Source: Aliivibrio fischeri ATCC 7744 = JCM 18803 = DSM 507
GTDB lineage: Bacteria; Pseudomonadota; Gammaproteobacteria; Enterobacterales; Vibrionaceae
Assembly (NCBI RefSeq): GCF_023983475.1
Contig: NZ_CP092713.1
Location: forward strand, 1,302,001-1,366,000
DNA length: 64,000 nt
Direction: 5' to 3'
Of this stretch, positions 36,415 through 45,608 are shown piece after piece (position 1 is the stretch's first letter; each line of letters begins with the position of its first letter). The position numbers were made by a program, and so were the translations under genes. The notes under the pieces are model-generated. The model searched no databases. It was not told the origin of the DNA and saw nothing but the letters and a program-made list of their open reading frames with translations.

Positions 36415-37544
36415 TGGATTTATTGCTTATTTTGACGTACACCGCTTTATGTATCGCGATATTTAAAATCTTTAATATTCCACTAAACAAATGGACAGTT
36501 CCTACCGCAGGTTTAGGTGGTGTTGTATTAGTTGGCACTCTAGTCTTATTGATGAACTACAACCATCCATTTACTCAGTTTGGTGGGCAATTTTATGTAA
36601 CCACGCCAATTGTCCCAAGTGTTAAGGGGAAAGTTATAGAGGTTAATGTAACGCCTAACCAACCTGTTGCTGCGGGCGATGTTTTATTTAAAATTGACCC
36701 AATTCCTTTTCAAGCTGAAGTTGTTCGTAAACAAGCTGCTTTAAGTGAAGCCGAGCAAGCTGCTCTTCAATTAGAGTCGGTTTATAAATCAGCACAATCA
36801 AACACAATAAAAGCAACAGCGGATAAAGATAAAGCCTATCGTGAATTTAAACGTTATGAAAAAGGCTATAAAAAAGGCGCTTTCACTGCTCAACAACTTG
36901 ATACTCGTAAACAAACCTACAAAGCATCTGAAGCAACGTTAGAATCAGTCCAAGCTCAAGAGCAACAAGCAAAACTGGCACTAGAATCTGAAATAAATGG
37001 TGAAAATACCACAGTAGCTCGTATGCGTGCAGAGTTAGAACAAGCGCAATTTAACCTTGACGAAACTGTTGTTAAAGCACCAACTGATGGATATGTAACT
37101 CAGATGGCACTTCGCCCAGGAATGATGGCCGTCCCTATCCCACTTCGTCCTGTAATGACGTTTGTACACACAGAAGATCAATACTTTGTTGGTGCTTTCA
37201 GACAAAACTCATTACAACGATTACAAGCAGGCTTTGAAGCTGAGTTTCTTTTCAGAGCGATTCCTGGACGTGTGTTTAAAGGAGAAGTCGTCGAAGTTAT
37301 TCCTGCAATTGGTGAAGGTCAAATCCAAGCATCTGGAGCCCTTTTAGGAACAAATGCAATCCGTACAAATGGTCGAGCATTAGTAAAACTGAAACTGACT
37401 GATGATGTATCGGAATTTCACCTTCCAGCTGGTTCAAACGCTGAGATTTCCGTTTACTCTGATAGCTTCGAACATGTTTCAATTATGCGTAAAGTATTAA
37501 TTCGTATGAAGTCTTGGCAAAACTATTTATACCTCGACCACTAA
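36414..37544 (+). CDS. HlyD-type membrane fusion protein (YibH/YiaV-like)
   Basis: 376 residues: N-terminal TM segments (about 3-20 and 30-48), biotinyl-lipoyl halves (VKGKVIEVNVTPNQPVAAGDVLFKIDP, then DETVVKAPTDGYVTQMALRPGMMA), an intervening alpha-helical hairpin (about 100-205, Gln/Ala/Lys rich) and a beta-barrel domain. No outer-membrane or ABC/MFS partner is adjacent, so the exported substrate is unknown. Translationally coupled with the DUF3302 protein. Confidence 0.9.
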   Translation: MDLLLILTYTALCIAIFKIFNIPLNKWTVPTAGLGGVVLVGTLVLLMNYNHPFTQFGGQFYVTTPIVPSVKGKVIEVNVTPNQPVAAGDVLFKIDPIPFQAEVVRKQAALSEAEQAALQLESVYKSAQSNTIKATADKDKAYREFKRYEKGYKKGAFTAQQLDTRKQTYKASEATLESVQAQEQQAKLALESEINGENTTVARMRAELEQAQFNLDETVVKAPTDGYVTQMALRPGMMAVPIPLRPVMTFVHTEDQYFVGAFRQNSLQRLQAGFEAEFLFRAIPGRVFKGEVVEVIPAIGEGQIQASGALLGTNAIRTNGRALVKLKLTDDVSEFHLPAGSNAEISVYSDSFEHVSIMRKVLIRMKSWQNYLYLDH

Positions 37545-37565
37545 TCACTACTTTTATGCTGTATA

Positions 37566-37600
37566 AAAAACGCCTTAAATTACTGTTTTAAGGCGTTTTT
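37566..37600 (+). terminator. Terminator of the DUF3302/HlyD operon
   Basis: Stem with AAAACGCCTTAAA/TTTAAGGCGTTTT arms followed by a T-run. Confidence 0.9.
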
Positions 37601-37738
37601 ACTTATATCAACAAATAAATTATATATGTTATTGCATTCTTAACTCTGATATTATCCTCATGAAAAAAGCTGTTACATTGATGTTGCAGTCGTTTAATGG
37701 TCTCCAATGGGAGCCATTATATTTTAATGTGAGGACGC

Positions 37739-39340
37739 ATGAGTACTACGGATAAGTACAGTATAGACAGTACTGACTACGAGGTTGGACAGGACAATAT
37801 CCAAAAATGGGGTTTTGATATTCATAATCAGGTTTTTGGTATTAGTGCTGGTTCCATTATTCTTTTTCTTACTGTGCTTCTAGTTATGGATCCAGCTGAA
37901 GCAAAATCTCTTCTCGACGGTGTTAAGTGGCAAATCATCAACAATTTTGATGGCCTATTTATGTGGTCTAGTAATATCTTCCTGATATTCTGTTTAGCAC
38001 TGATCATTTCTCCTTTTGGAAAGATTCGCATTGGTGGCGACAAGGCAAAACCTGAGCACTCTACAATCTCATGGATGGCAATGCTGTTTGCTGCTGGTAT
38101 GGGTATTGGTTTAATGTTCTATGGCGTTGCTGAGCCGCTTGCTTATTTTACTGATTGGTATGGCACTCCTCTAGATGTTGAGCCATTTACCGAAGAAGCT
38201 AAAAAACTAGCATTAGGCGGGACGATGTACCACTGGGGTATCCACCCATGGGCAATATATGGTTTAGTCGCACTCTCTTTAGCATTCTTTACCTTTAACA
38301 AAGGGTTACCGCTATCAATGCGTTCTGTCTTCTATCCAATTTTAGGTGATAGAACATGGGGTTGGTTTGGGCATATCATTGATATAATGACGGTACTTGC
38401 AACGCTATTTGGCCTTGCTACCTCTCTTGGTCTTGGAGCTCAACAAGCAGCTGGTGGTATCAATCACGTATTTGGTACCGATGGTGGTGTTAATATGCAA
38501 ATTGGCGTGATCATTTTCGTGACCATGCTTGCGATGATCTCGGTAATACGAGGTATTGATGGCGGTGTAAAACTATTAAGTAACGTCAACATGCTTGTGG
38601 CTGTTGCTTTATTATTCTTCATTATTTTCATTGGTTTCTCTGATGTAATGAGTGCATTACCATTAACAGTGACAGGGTATATTGAAAACATCATTCCACT
38701 GAGTAATCCTCATGGTCGTGAAGATGAAGGTTGGATGCACGGTTGGACAGTATTCTATTGGGCTTGGTGGATTTCATGGTCCCCATTCGTAGGTATGTTC
38801 ATTGCTCGTGTATCTAAAGGTCGTACCGTTCGTCAATTCTTGATATCTGTAATGATCATTCCAACGTTGGCAACAGCATTATGGATGTCTGCGTTTGGTG
38901 GAATTGCAATTGAACAAGTCGTAAATAAAGTCGGTGAATTAGGTGAGAATGGTCTACAAGACATCACTATGGCACTGTTTAATATGTATGATGCGATTCC
39001 TATGAGCACTGCCCTTTCGGTTATTTCTATTGTACTGATTATGGTGTTCTTTGTAACATCATCAGATTCTGGCTCATTAGTTATCGACAGTATTACTGCT
39101 GGAGGTAAAGTTGATGCACCAGTTCCTCAGCGTATTTTCTGGGCAACGGTTCAAGGATCGATTGCGGCGGTACTACTGTGGGTTGGTGGTACAGAAGCAA
39201 TGCAAGCACTACAGGCAGGTACGGTATCAACAGCACTGCCATTTACGTTTATTCTTCTTATGATGTGTGTCAGTCTAATTAAAGGCTTTAGCACTGAAAA
39301 ATTTGGTACGACACCAAATATGGGTAAAGCAAAAGCGTAA
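37739..39340 (+). CDS. BCCT-family betaine/choline/carnitine transporter
   Basis: 533 residues, 12 predicted TM helices. BCCT signature blocks: GMGIGLMFYGVAEP (about 120-133; the Gly-Met-Gly-Ile-Gly form found in sodium-coupled betaine carriers such as BetP/OpuD) and FYWAWWISWSPFVGMFIARVSKGRTVRQF (about 338-366), with the Trp box for trimethylammonium ligands. Short N- and C-terminal tails, unlike osmosensing BetP. Likely takes up glycine betaine or a related compatible solute (possibly DMSP in a marine host). A small hairpin (TGG-CTCC/GGAG-CCA) precedes the SD TGAGGA. Confidence 0.92.
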   Translation: MSTTDKYSIDSTDYEVGQDNIQKWGFDIHNQVFGISAGSIILFLTVLLVMDPAEAKSLLDGVKWQIINNFDGLFMWSSNIFLIFCLALIISPFGKIRIGGDKAKPEHSTISWMAMLFAAGMGIGLMFYGVAEPLAYFTDWYGTPLDVEPFTEEAKKLALGGTMYHWGIHPWAIYGLVALSLAFFTFNKGLPLSMRSVFYPILGDRTWGWFGHIIDIMTVLATLFGLATSLGLGAQQAAGGINHVFGTDGGVNMQIGVIIFVTMLAMISVIRGIDGGVKLLSNVNMLVAVALLFFIIFIGFSDVMSALPLTVTGYIENIIPLSNPHGREDEGWMHGWTVFYWAWWISWSPFVGMFIARVSKGRTVRQFLISVMIIPTLATALWMSAFGGIAIEQVVNKVGELGENGLQDITMALFNMYDAIPMSTALSVISIVLIMVFFVTSSDSGSLVIDSITAGGKVDAPVPQRIFWATVQGSIAAVLLWVGGTEAMQALQAGTVSTALPFTFILLMMCVSLIKGFSTEKFGTTPNMGKAKA

Positions 39341-39364
39341 GTTGTTTAATGTATGATTAAAAAT

Positions 39365-39398
39365 AAAGCCCTGATGCGAGAAATCGAATCAGGGCTTT
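39365..39398. terminator. Bidirectional terminator BCCT/DUF4056
   Basis: 11-bp stem AAAGCCCTGAT/ATCAGGGCTTT, 12-nt loop, T-run on the right. Confidence 0.88.
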
Positions 39399-39418
39399 TT
39401 ATTATTAATAAAGTGATC

Positions 39419-40471
39419 TTATTTATTTTTTGCTTGTTCTTTTTCGTCTTGCGCTTGAGCAAAATCGGCTATCGTTTGAAAATCGCTTGGTGTCCAATAA
39501 GCTTTATTTCTCAAAGCCTCAGGTAAGGCATTAAACGCATTATCATTTTTATTATGCATCAACTTAAACGTTGCTAAACCTTCATATTCCGTTGACAGGC
39601 TCTCTTCTACCCCATTTTTAAAACCATTTGGTCGAAGATCTGTCCCTAAATGATATTCACGATGAATAACAACCCATTTGTTTGGCAAGCGCTTATCGCT
39701 ATCCCACCATACTCCATCCATGCTTTTGATTTGAGCTTTTGACTCTTCTTTCGATACTACACCAAGCTCAATAAATTTGGCTTCAATGGCTTTTGTCATC
39801 GCTTTTGAGAAATCATCTTTAGACAAATTGGGATTTTTAGCAATAACAGAACTCGCTATTTTTGCACCAAGCATATTCGAATATAAATCTTCCGGCGAAA
39901 ATGCAGAGGCCAATTCTTTGAAACCTCCAACCGATTCCATACCAAACCATTGAGCAATCTCATGCCATTGAGCAAGGCGATATGCAGTTAAAGCCGCTAA
40001 TTCCACACTGATCTTTTGTTTCTCTTCAAGTGTAAAATTGCTTTTTGATTCAGTTAATTGGATCACTCTATCTTTTAACTCAGGCGATAAGGTAATCGAG
40101 TAATCAGTTCCTAAATGAGCTTTAAATTCAGTATATAAATAGTAAGTAAAATCTGCGGTATCACGAACGTGTGCGGAATCTAAAAATCCACCTTTTTCAG
40201 AATAAAAAATACCATTACTCTCATCACCAAGCCCCATCAAACTGCTTGCTACGCTTTGACTACCATCGTTGTATATATGATCACCAAGATCATCAATATT
40301 TAATACATTTTCTACAGAGACAAATGGGACAGGAATCCCCCCTACTTCTGTTTGTAAATTAGTGCCAAATGCACAGCATGGCCTCACACCAACTGGAGCA
40401 TCCGCATATACTGAAAATGAGCTTCCGAAAAGAAGACTGGTCGCTATCATGAATAAAGTTTTGTTATTCAT
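39419..40471 (-). CDS. Secreted DUF4056 protein
   Basis: 350 residues with signal peptide (MNNKTLFMIATSLLFGSSFSVYA). The mature N terminus has the family's VGVRPCCAFG, then IPVPFVSVENVL; a central helix ALTAYRLAQWHEIAQWFGMES holds a conserved His-Glu that could bind metal; VVIHREYHLGTDLRPNGF lies near the end. Function unknown. SD AAGGGCGG. Last gene of a three-gene operon with two outer-membrane beta-barrels, 10 nt after the Omp85-like gene, so it probably works at the cell envelope. Confidence 0.78.
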   Translation of the reverse strand: MNNKTLFMIATSLLFGSSFSVYADAPVGVRPCCAFGTNLQTEVGGIPVPFVSVENVLNIDDLGDHIYNDGSQSVASSLMGLGDESNGIFYSEKGGFLDSAHVRDTADFTYYLYTEFKAHLGTDYSITLSPELKDRVIQLTESKSNFTLEEKQKISVELAALTAYRLAQWHEIAQWFGMESVGGFKELASAFSPEDLYSNMLGAKIASSVIAKNPNLSKDDFSKAMTKAIEAKFIELGVVSKEESKAQIKSMDGVWWDSDKRLPNKWVVIHREYHLGTDLRPNGFKNGVEESLSTEYEGLATFKLMHNKNDNAFNALPEALRNKAYWTPSDFQTIADFAQAQDEKEQAKNK

Positions 40472-40481
40472 ATTTCCGCCC

Positions 40482-41606
40482 TTAAAATGCTTCGTTAATT
40501 TGAAAATATACGGCTTGGCTATCTTTACCTATACCGTAATCAAGTCTGACATTGACTCTTGGCTTGAAAGCAAAGCGGTAACCTACTCCATACGTAGGTA
40601 ACCATTTACTATCAAATAACTGTTGATAAGAATCAGCAACATTACCACCACCAACCCATGCAACCATGCCATGTCGGTGATTAAACTGATGACGCACTTC
40701 GATTTGAGCTGACGCTTGTGTATTATCTCTATACTGTCCGCTGTAATAGCCTCGCATACGCTTATCACTGCCTAATGAAGACAAAGCGAACCAAGGAACA
40801 TCTCCTTGTACAGTCTCACTGTATGCTTCCCAAGCAAGTACCGTATCACTGGTTATTTTGTAATATTGGCGATAGTTAAAGGTCGCTTTATTAAATTCAT
40901 AATCCGAACCTAGCGACTTACTGTATTCATTCCAGTTAATGCTAAGTAACGTACCGCTGTATGCATTAAGTTCAAAGTCTCTGCTATCATATTCAAGGCT
41001 AATGGTTGCTGCAGTTAAGAGCGTATCCTCTAAGTCTTTTGAATTCAGAAGCAACGAATCTGTCGTCTGCTTACGGTGGCTCTCCAAATCAAAACCCGCT
41101 AGCAAATAGGTATTAGGATAAAATTGATACGCTATTTTCGGAGTAAACCCAAAGATTTCAGCTTCAACTAAAGTTTTGTTTCCTTCATTCTCAGCTTGCT
41201 CTTTCCCAATCCCCCAATAGTATTCGGGCGTATGACTTGCTTTTGCTTGAACTAAAAATCGAATTTCATCATTCTCAAAATAAGTGCGATTATTAATCCC
41301 TATTCCATATGAACCAGAGCTCGAACCATAACCCGTAATACTAACCGTAGATAATGGAGCGCTGTCTTTATCTTCTAATGGCGAATATAAGCCAACAGCG
41401 GCAATACCGAGACCAAAGCCTTGCTCAGGGTTAGCAAAAGGGCCAGGTAACACTGCCCAATCAACACCTTGGCTAACATCAATATCTTCAGATGAACCTA
41501 ATTCTTCAAGAAAAGTGTCGACCCAACTTTGTGGTTCTTCTTTTGCCGAGATCGACAATGTGTAGCAGCTCAATAATACTGCCGTCGATATTTTTAAAAG
41601 TGTCAT
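40482..41606 (-). CDS. Omp85-like outer-membrane barrel without POTRA domains
   Basis: 374 residues, signal peptide MTLLKISTAVLLSCYTLSISA. After only about 40 mature residues the barrel begins (FGLGIAAVGLYSP), so POTRA repeats are absent. Omp85/D15 surface-antigen traits: FYPNTYLLAGFDLESH, LEYDSRDFELNAYSGTLLSINW, the L6-type motif GSDKRMRGYYSGQYRDNTQASAQIEVRH and GVGYRFAFKPRVNVRLDYGIGKD, ending in Phe. Whether it inserts or translocates a partner is unknown; the two flanking operon genes are candidates. Its ATG is 3 nt after the preceding stop. Confidence 0.82.
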   Translation of the reverse strand: MTLLKISTAVLLSCYTLSISAKEEPQSWVDTFLEELGSSEDIDVSQGVDWAVLPGPFANPEQGFGLGIAAVGLYSPLEDKDSAPLSTVSITGYGSSSGSYGIGINNRTYFENDEIRFLVQAKASHTPEYYWGIGKEQAENEGNKTLVEAEIFGFTPKIAYQFYPNTYLLAGFDLESHRKQTTDSLLLNSKDLEDTLLTAATISLEYDSRDFELNAYSGTLLSINWNEYSKSLGSDYEFNKATFNYRQYYKITSDTVLAWEAYSETVQGDVPWFALSSLGSDKRMRGYYSGQYRDNTQASAQIEVRHQFNHRHGMVAWVGGGNVADSYQQLFDSKWLPTYGVGYRFAFKPRVNVRLDYGIGKDSQAVYFQINEAF

Positions 41607-41609
41607 GGT

Positions 41610-42488
41610 TTAAAATCGCATATCAACGGTAAAGAAAATACTTTTACGATCGCCAAGCCCTGCTTCACCTAGTAAATACAATCGATCATGTAGCTTATAT
41701 TGCATACCAATTAGAGGGTTCCATGGTGTCACTAGGTGCTGTTCAACATTAAAACGGCCGTTATCCACTTTACCGACAAGACTACCCAAACTACCAGTTA
41801 AACCAATATCAGTTAAATTACCTGATAATGATTGCTCTACATCTTGATACATAGCCCCCACCCACAGACGAAGTGGTGCGCCTAAACGATTAAAGTCATA
41901 ACCAATACGTGGCGAAATAACAATGGAGCTAATCGTGCCATCAATAACATTAAGCTCAGTTTCCGTATAACTGGCATCTGCTAAAGCAAATACATCTTTA
42001 TACCCACCAGCTAATACAAAACCAGCGCCATAAAGTGTGCCATTTAAATCTAGGCGAAATGGCATTTTTATACCCGCCTCTTTACCAAACGGTTTAACAT
42101 TAATCGTGGTTTCCGAATACCCTTTTAATTGACCTACGATTCCATACAAATTCAAAAAAGGAAAAAGCCAAACATCACCTCGTAATGTCAACACTTCACT
42201 CATTTGTTTGCCGTTTCCAATAGGTTCAATTTCCACTAAATCACTAATTTGGTGAGGTGGATTCCAAGGTAATAATGCAGGAATAGTTCCTTCAAAACCC
42301 ACGCTATCTACTGAGATATCCTGAGTTTGTTTCATATAACTGATGTTTAAACCAAATGCTTCTGGTAAATCATAGCCACGAGCTTCTGCTTCATCTTTCC
42401 AAATAGGTAACGTAAAGGATTCTGCAAACAATGAAGATGAATAAGATAAGAATAACAAGCAAAGTACAGAAAGTGCTCTTTGCGACAT
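41610..42488 (-). CDS. Outer-membrane beta-barrel protein, unknown
   Basis: 292 residues from the ATG at 42488, which has GGAG 6 nt upstream and is followed directly by a signal peptide (MSQRALSVLCLLFLSYSSSLFA); the longer frame from 42557 is rejected. The rest is alternating amphipathic strands with C-terminal MRF, a beta-signal typical of outer-membrane barrels. SPRIGYDFNRLGAPLRLWVGAMYQDVEQSL and PWNPLIGMQYKLHDRLYLLGEAG look like repeated barrel strands. No named family recognised. First gene of the three-gene operon. Confidence 0.75.
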   Translation of the reverse strand: MSQRALSVLCLLFLSYSSSLFAESFTLPIWKDEAEARGYDLPEAFGLNISYMKQTQDISVDSVGFEGTIPALLPWNPPHQISDLVEIEPIGNGKQMSEVLTLRGDVWLFPFLNLYGIVGQLKGYSETTINVKPFGKEAGIKMPFRLDLNGTLYGAGFVLAGGYKDVFALADASYTETELNVIDGTISSIVISPRIGYDFNRLGAPLRLWVGAMYQDVEQSLSGNLTDIGLTGSLGSLVGKVDNGRFNVEQHLVTPWNPLIGMQYKLHDRLYLLGEAGLGDRKSIFFTVDMRF

Positions 42489-42727
42489 AAAGACTCCAAA
42501 TACTGAAGGAAAGTAATCCAAAAGCGGCTTCAGTTTTCGATGAATAATACTCTCCACCTTTTCATAATCAATCTTCTTTTACACTGATTTACAAATAGAT
42601 GGAATCTGTATTAAAAACGAGAAACAACTGCGTTTTTTAGAATCAAATCACAGAATACTTCAAAGCAATCGATAGATACTAGCAATATTTTTAACAAATA
42701 CCCACACACTCACAACATTTCACATTT

Positions 42728-42755
42728 AAAAAAAGGCGCTATACGCACCTTTTTT
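42728..42755 (-). terminator. Terminator of rhlE
   Basis: Stem AAAAAGGTGC/GCGCCTTTTT (one T.G pair) with short loop and T-run on the minus strand, 9 nt past the rhlE stop. Confidence 0.8.
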
Positions 42756-42763
42756 ATTTGTCT

Positions 42764-44020
42764 TTATCGTTTGTTTTTTCCACGATTTGCGTGAATCTTT
42801 AATTTTGCTTTCATTTTTCGTTTATCTGAAGAACGGCCGCGACTCTGTCTTGGACGATCTTCTTTTAATGGCGCATTCGGATCGGGTTCATATCCTTGTA
42901 ACCACTCTTGTGGTAGACGTGTATCTAATAACGTTTCGATTGCCTTTAATAAATACTCTTCGTCCATACTCATTAAAGAGATAGCTTTACCCGTATGCCC
43001 AGCTCTACCCGTACGTCCTATACGATGTACATAATCTTCTGCTTTAAATGGCAATTCATAGTTAATTACGCATTCAAGTTGTTCTATGTCTAAACCCCGA
43101 GCAGCAACGTCTGTTGCTATTAATGCACGAACCTTACCTGTCTTAAACTCTTCTAAAGCTCTCAGGCGTGCTCCTTGGCTTTTATCTCCATTAATAGAAG
43201 CGGCTTTTATCCCATCTTTTTTTAGCTCTTTTACTAACTCGTCAGAGCCTTGTTTGGTTTTAGTAAAGACCAACACTTGCTGCCAATTACGAGAACCAAT
43301 TAAATAAGCCAATAGTTCACTCTTACGATGTTTATCTACTGGATAAACCATCTGCTCAACCGTATCAGCAGTACTGTTCGTTGGAGTCACCTGTACTTCT
43401 TTAGGCTTATTAAGCATGTAATAAGCTATTTCTCTTACTTTTTTACTGAAAGTTGCAGAGAAGAACAGAGTTTGACGTTCATCAGGCATTTTACGCAGAA
43501 TCTTTTTAATATCAGGAATAAAGCCCATATCTAACATACGGTCAGCTTCATCTAACACTAAATACTCAGCTTGATTTAAGGTGATAGTTTTTATATGCAG
43601 ATGGTCTAACAAACGCCCTGGTGTTGCGATTAATATATCTGCCCCACCAAGCAAGTTTTCTTTTTGTACATTAATACTTGTACCGCCATATGCCACTACA
43701 ACCTTTAATTCGGTATTTTGAGTGTAACTTACCAAACTATCAAAAACTTGTTGTGCTAATTCACGAGTAGGCGTAAGAATTAAGCTTCGCACCACTTTGG
43801 ATTCTTCATGACGTTCAATTGGACTTTCAATCAAGCGTTGGATCAGTGGCAGACCAAATGCTGCTGTTTTACCAGTGCCTGTTTGTGCTCCAGCCAGTAC
43901 ATCATGTCCTTGTAATACCAGTGGAATAGCTTGTTTCTGAACGGGAGTTGCTTCTTTAAAACCTAATTCTGCAACCGTTGTTAGGATTTGTTCTGTTAAT
44001 CCTAGAGACGCAAATGACAT
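42764..44020 (-). CDS. rhlE: DEAD-box RNA helicase, RhlE type
   Basis: 418 residues from the ATG at 44020 (MSFASLGL, SD AGG); the longer frame to 44068 adds 16 residues foreign to the family. Motifs: FASLGLTEQILTTVAELGFKEATPVQKQAIP, AQTGTGKTAAFGLP, TPTRELAQQV, TPGRLLD, VLDEADRMLDMGF, FSATF, VFTKTKQGSDEL, ATDVAARGLDIEQL, HRIGRTGRAG. The C terminus is a short basic tail (about 385-418) typical of RhlE/SrmB-like assembly factors. Second DEAD-box helicase of the window, without the RGG tail of DeaD. Confidence 0.93.
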   Translation of the reverse strand: MSFASLGLTEQILTTVAELGFKEATPVQKQAIPLVLQGHDVLAGAQTGTGKTAAFGLPLIQRLIESPIERHEESKVVRSLILTPTRELAQQVFDSLVSYTQNTELKVVVAYGGTSINVQKENLLGGADILIATPGRLLDHLHIKTITLNQAEYLVLDEADRMLDMGFIPDIKKILRKMPDERQTLFFSATFSKKVREIAYYMLNKPKEVQVTPTNSTADTVEQMVYPVDKHRKSELLAYLIGSRNWQQVLVFTKTKQGSDELVKELKKDGIKAASINGDKSQGARLRALEEFKTGKVRALIATDVAARGLDIEQLECVINYELPFKAEDYVHRIGRTGRAGHTGKAISLMSMDEEYLLKAIETLLDTRLPQEWLQGYEPDPNAPLKEDRPRQSRGRSSDKRKMKAKLKIHANRGKNKR

Positions 44021-44126
44021 GATGAACCTATGCATAGACAATAATGGTGGCTGATTGTAGCAAATCATTCATATTAACCCTACGGTAAGTCACCATCATT
44101 TATGCATTTATTTTCTAAACATAAAA

Positions 44127-44157
44127 AATCCAGTGTACTTTGCAGGCACACTGGATT
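44127..44157 (-). terminator. Terminator of the porin gene
   Basis: 10-bp stem AATCCAGTGT/ACACTGGATT with an 11-nt loop; on the minus strand it runs into T6. Confidence 0.85.
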
Positions 44158-44190
44158 GATTAGGAAAGTAATGGATTTAATCAATAAAGA

Positions 44191-45228
44191 TTATAGGTAA
44201 TAACGAGCACCTAACATCCATTTATTATCTTCTTTATTATTGTAATCGTTACCTAGATCAACTTGGTAACCGGTAAAGCCAACGAACTTCTTAGTGAAAT
44301 TGTATTCTGCTTGAATTGCAGAGGTGCTATAAACGGTTTTACTTGCATCATTATCCACCACTGATTCATAGTTTAAGCTTAGGTTTAAGCTGTTATCTAG
44401 AGCATAAGCAATTAACGCTTCGTATGCTGAACTGTCTTCAATTAGAGATTTTATTGGTGATGCATCACTGTTCATGTTTTCATTCATCGCATAAACACCT
44501 GCTACATATAAACCTGAACCATATGTGCCATATGTGCCACTTATTACGTGTGATTCAGAAGTTACCGCTTGGCTACCAAGTCCATAATTCACGTCACCCG
44601 TATTGTATGCATAGTTAGCAGAGAAACCTGCAATACGATAATTTAATGCAACCTGTCCACGGTTACCATAATCATTCGTTACTGCAACCGTTCCGTCAAT
44701 CGTATCTGATTTACGTCCTTGCCAACCAGCAGCTAGACCTAATTTTCCGGCATCACCTAGCTCAAACATTTTGCCATAGCTCAGCATTTCTTCTGCACGG
44801 CCAGTACCTAAATTACCATGATCTTCATAAATAAAATCATTCGCAAAAGCAATCGGCATATCCGCTACGCCAGCAACACTGTAATAAGGAGCCCATTGTG
44901 TACCAGCAACCATACGACCAAAATCATTATGAGTAACACCAATGTAGCCAAGACGAGTGGTAAATGCGTTTTCACCACCATCTAAATAATTTAGCGCCCA
45001 TTCACCTTTTGCGTCGGCAACGAAACCATTGCCTAAATCGTGTGTAGCATTAAAGTTGATACGTGGAGAAACGGCAGTTAAACCTGTATCCCCTTCATCA
45101 GATCCTTCAAGAGCAACAGATACATGTCCGCCAATATGAAATGTTGTTCCATCTTCATTATACAATTCAACAGCAACCGCATTTGAAGAAGCAGTGATAA
45201 TAGCTAAGGCAAGCAATTTTTTGTTCAT
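44191..45228 (-). CDS. General porin, OmpU-like
   Basis: 345 residues from the ATG at 45228 (SD GGAA; signal peptide MNKKLLALAIITASSNAVA). Gram-negative porin traits: VELYNEDGTTFHIGGHVSVALEGS at the mature N terminus, RLGYIGVTHNDFGRMVAGTQWAPYYSVAG (loop 3 region, PYYxVA), FSANYAYNTGD, and strand-rich end WMLGARYYL. The terminal residue is Leu instead of the usual Phe. Probably a 16-stranded trimeric porin. A long AT-rich upstream region suggests complex control, as for ompU under ToxR, but no ToxR box is claimed. Confidence 0.9.
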   Translation of the reverse strand: MNKKLLALAIITASSNAVAVELYNEDGTTFHIGGHVSVALEGSDEGDTGLTAVSPRINFNATHDLGNGFVADAKGEWALNYLDGGENAFTTRLGYIGVTHNDFGRMVAGTQWAPYYSVAGVADMPIAFANDFIYEDHGNLGTGRAEEMLSYGKMFELGDAGKLGLAAGWQGRKSDTIDGTVAVTNDYGNRGQVALNYRIAGFSANYAYNTGDVNYGLGSQAVTSESHVISGTYGTYGSGLYVAGVYAMNENMNSDASPIKSLIEDSSAYEALIAYALDNSLNLSLNYESVVDNDASKTVYSTSAIQAEYNFTKKFVGFTGYQVDLGNDYNNKEDNKWMLGARYYL

Positions 45229-45464
45229 TCTAATTTCCATTTAATGATGTCTATTTTTTGGTTCATTGCTAAACCAGACAGTTACGCAACAATTTAAAAA
45301 CAAGATAAACGATAACTAAAAACAAACGGAATCAAACATTAACAAAAAACACAATAAAAAGTAAATCATCAATAGATCATATTGATAATTAAAGATAAAG
45401 AAGAAGTACAGCTAATGTGTCTAAATATTTTCTTAGTATTTTTTTAACCTTTTTTTAGTTTTAA

Positions 45465-45481
45465 ATACGAAACTTTCGTAT
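45465..45481. promoter_or_regulatory. Inverted repeat upstream of the porin
   Basis: 8-1-8 inverted repeat ATACGAAA/TTTCGTAT about 240 nt upstream of the porin start; the single-base spacer favours a protein-binding site over an RNA hairpin. Confidence 0.4.
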
Positions 45482-45575
45482 GCGAACGATGAAAGATTAA
45501 CCAATTAGAAACAATTTATGCTGGATGCATGGATATAATGAATACGAGAATTATCAAAAAACAACTTGATAGATA

Positions 45576-45600
45576 AAATGCCAGTTAGTCACTAGCATTT
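45576..45600 (-). terminator. Terminator of the YbdG-like channel gene
   Basis: Stem AAATGC-T-AGT/ACT-G-GCATTT with 5-nt loop, short T-rich tail on the minus strand. Confidence 0.65.
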
Positions 45601-45608
45601 ATTCATAA

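Larger units (their letters stand above)
45229..45608. other. AT-rich upstream region of the porin
   Basis: About 380 nt with no ORF. It contains poly-T tracts (45440-45460), a near-perfect inverted repeat ATACGAAA-C-TTTCGTAT at 45465-45481, and at its right end the ybdG terminator (45576-45600). Confidence 0.55.

Noticed and set aside
41610-42557. Longer 315-codon start for the outer-membrane barrel
   Set aside because: The upstream extension hides the signal peptide and has no SD, while ATG 42488 has GGAG at good spacing.
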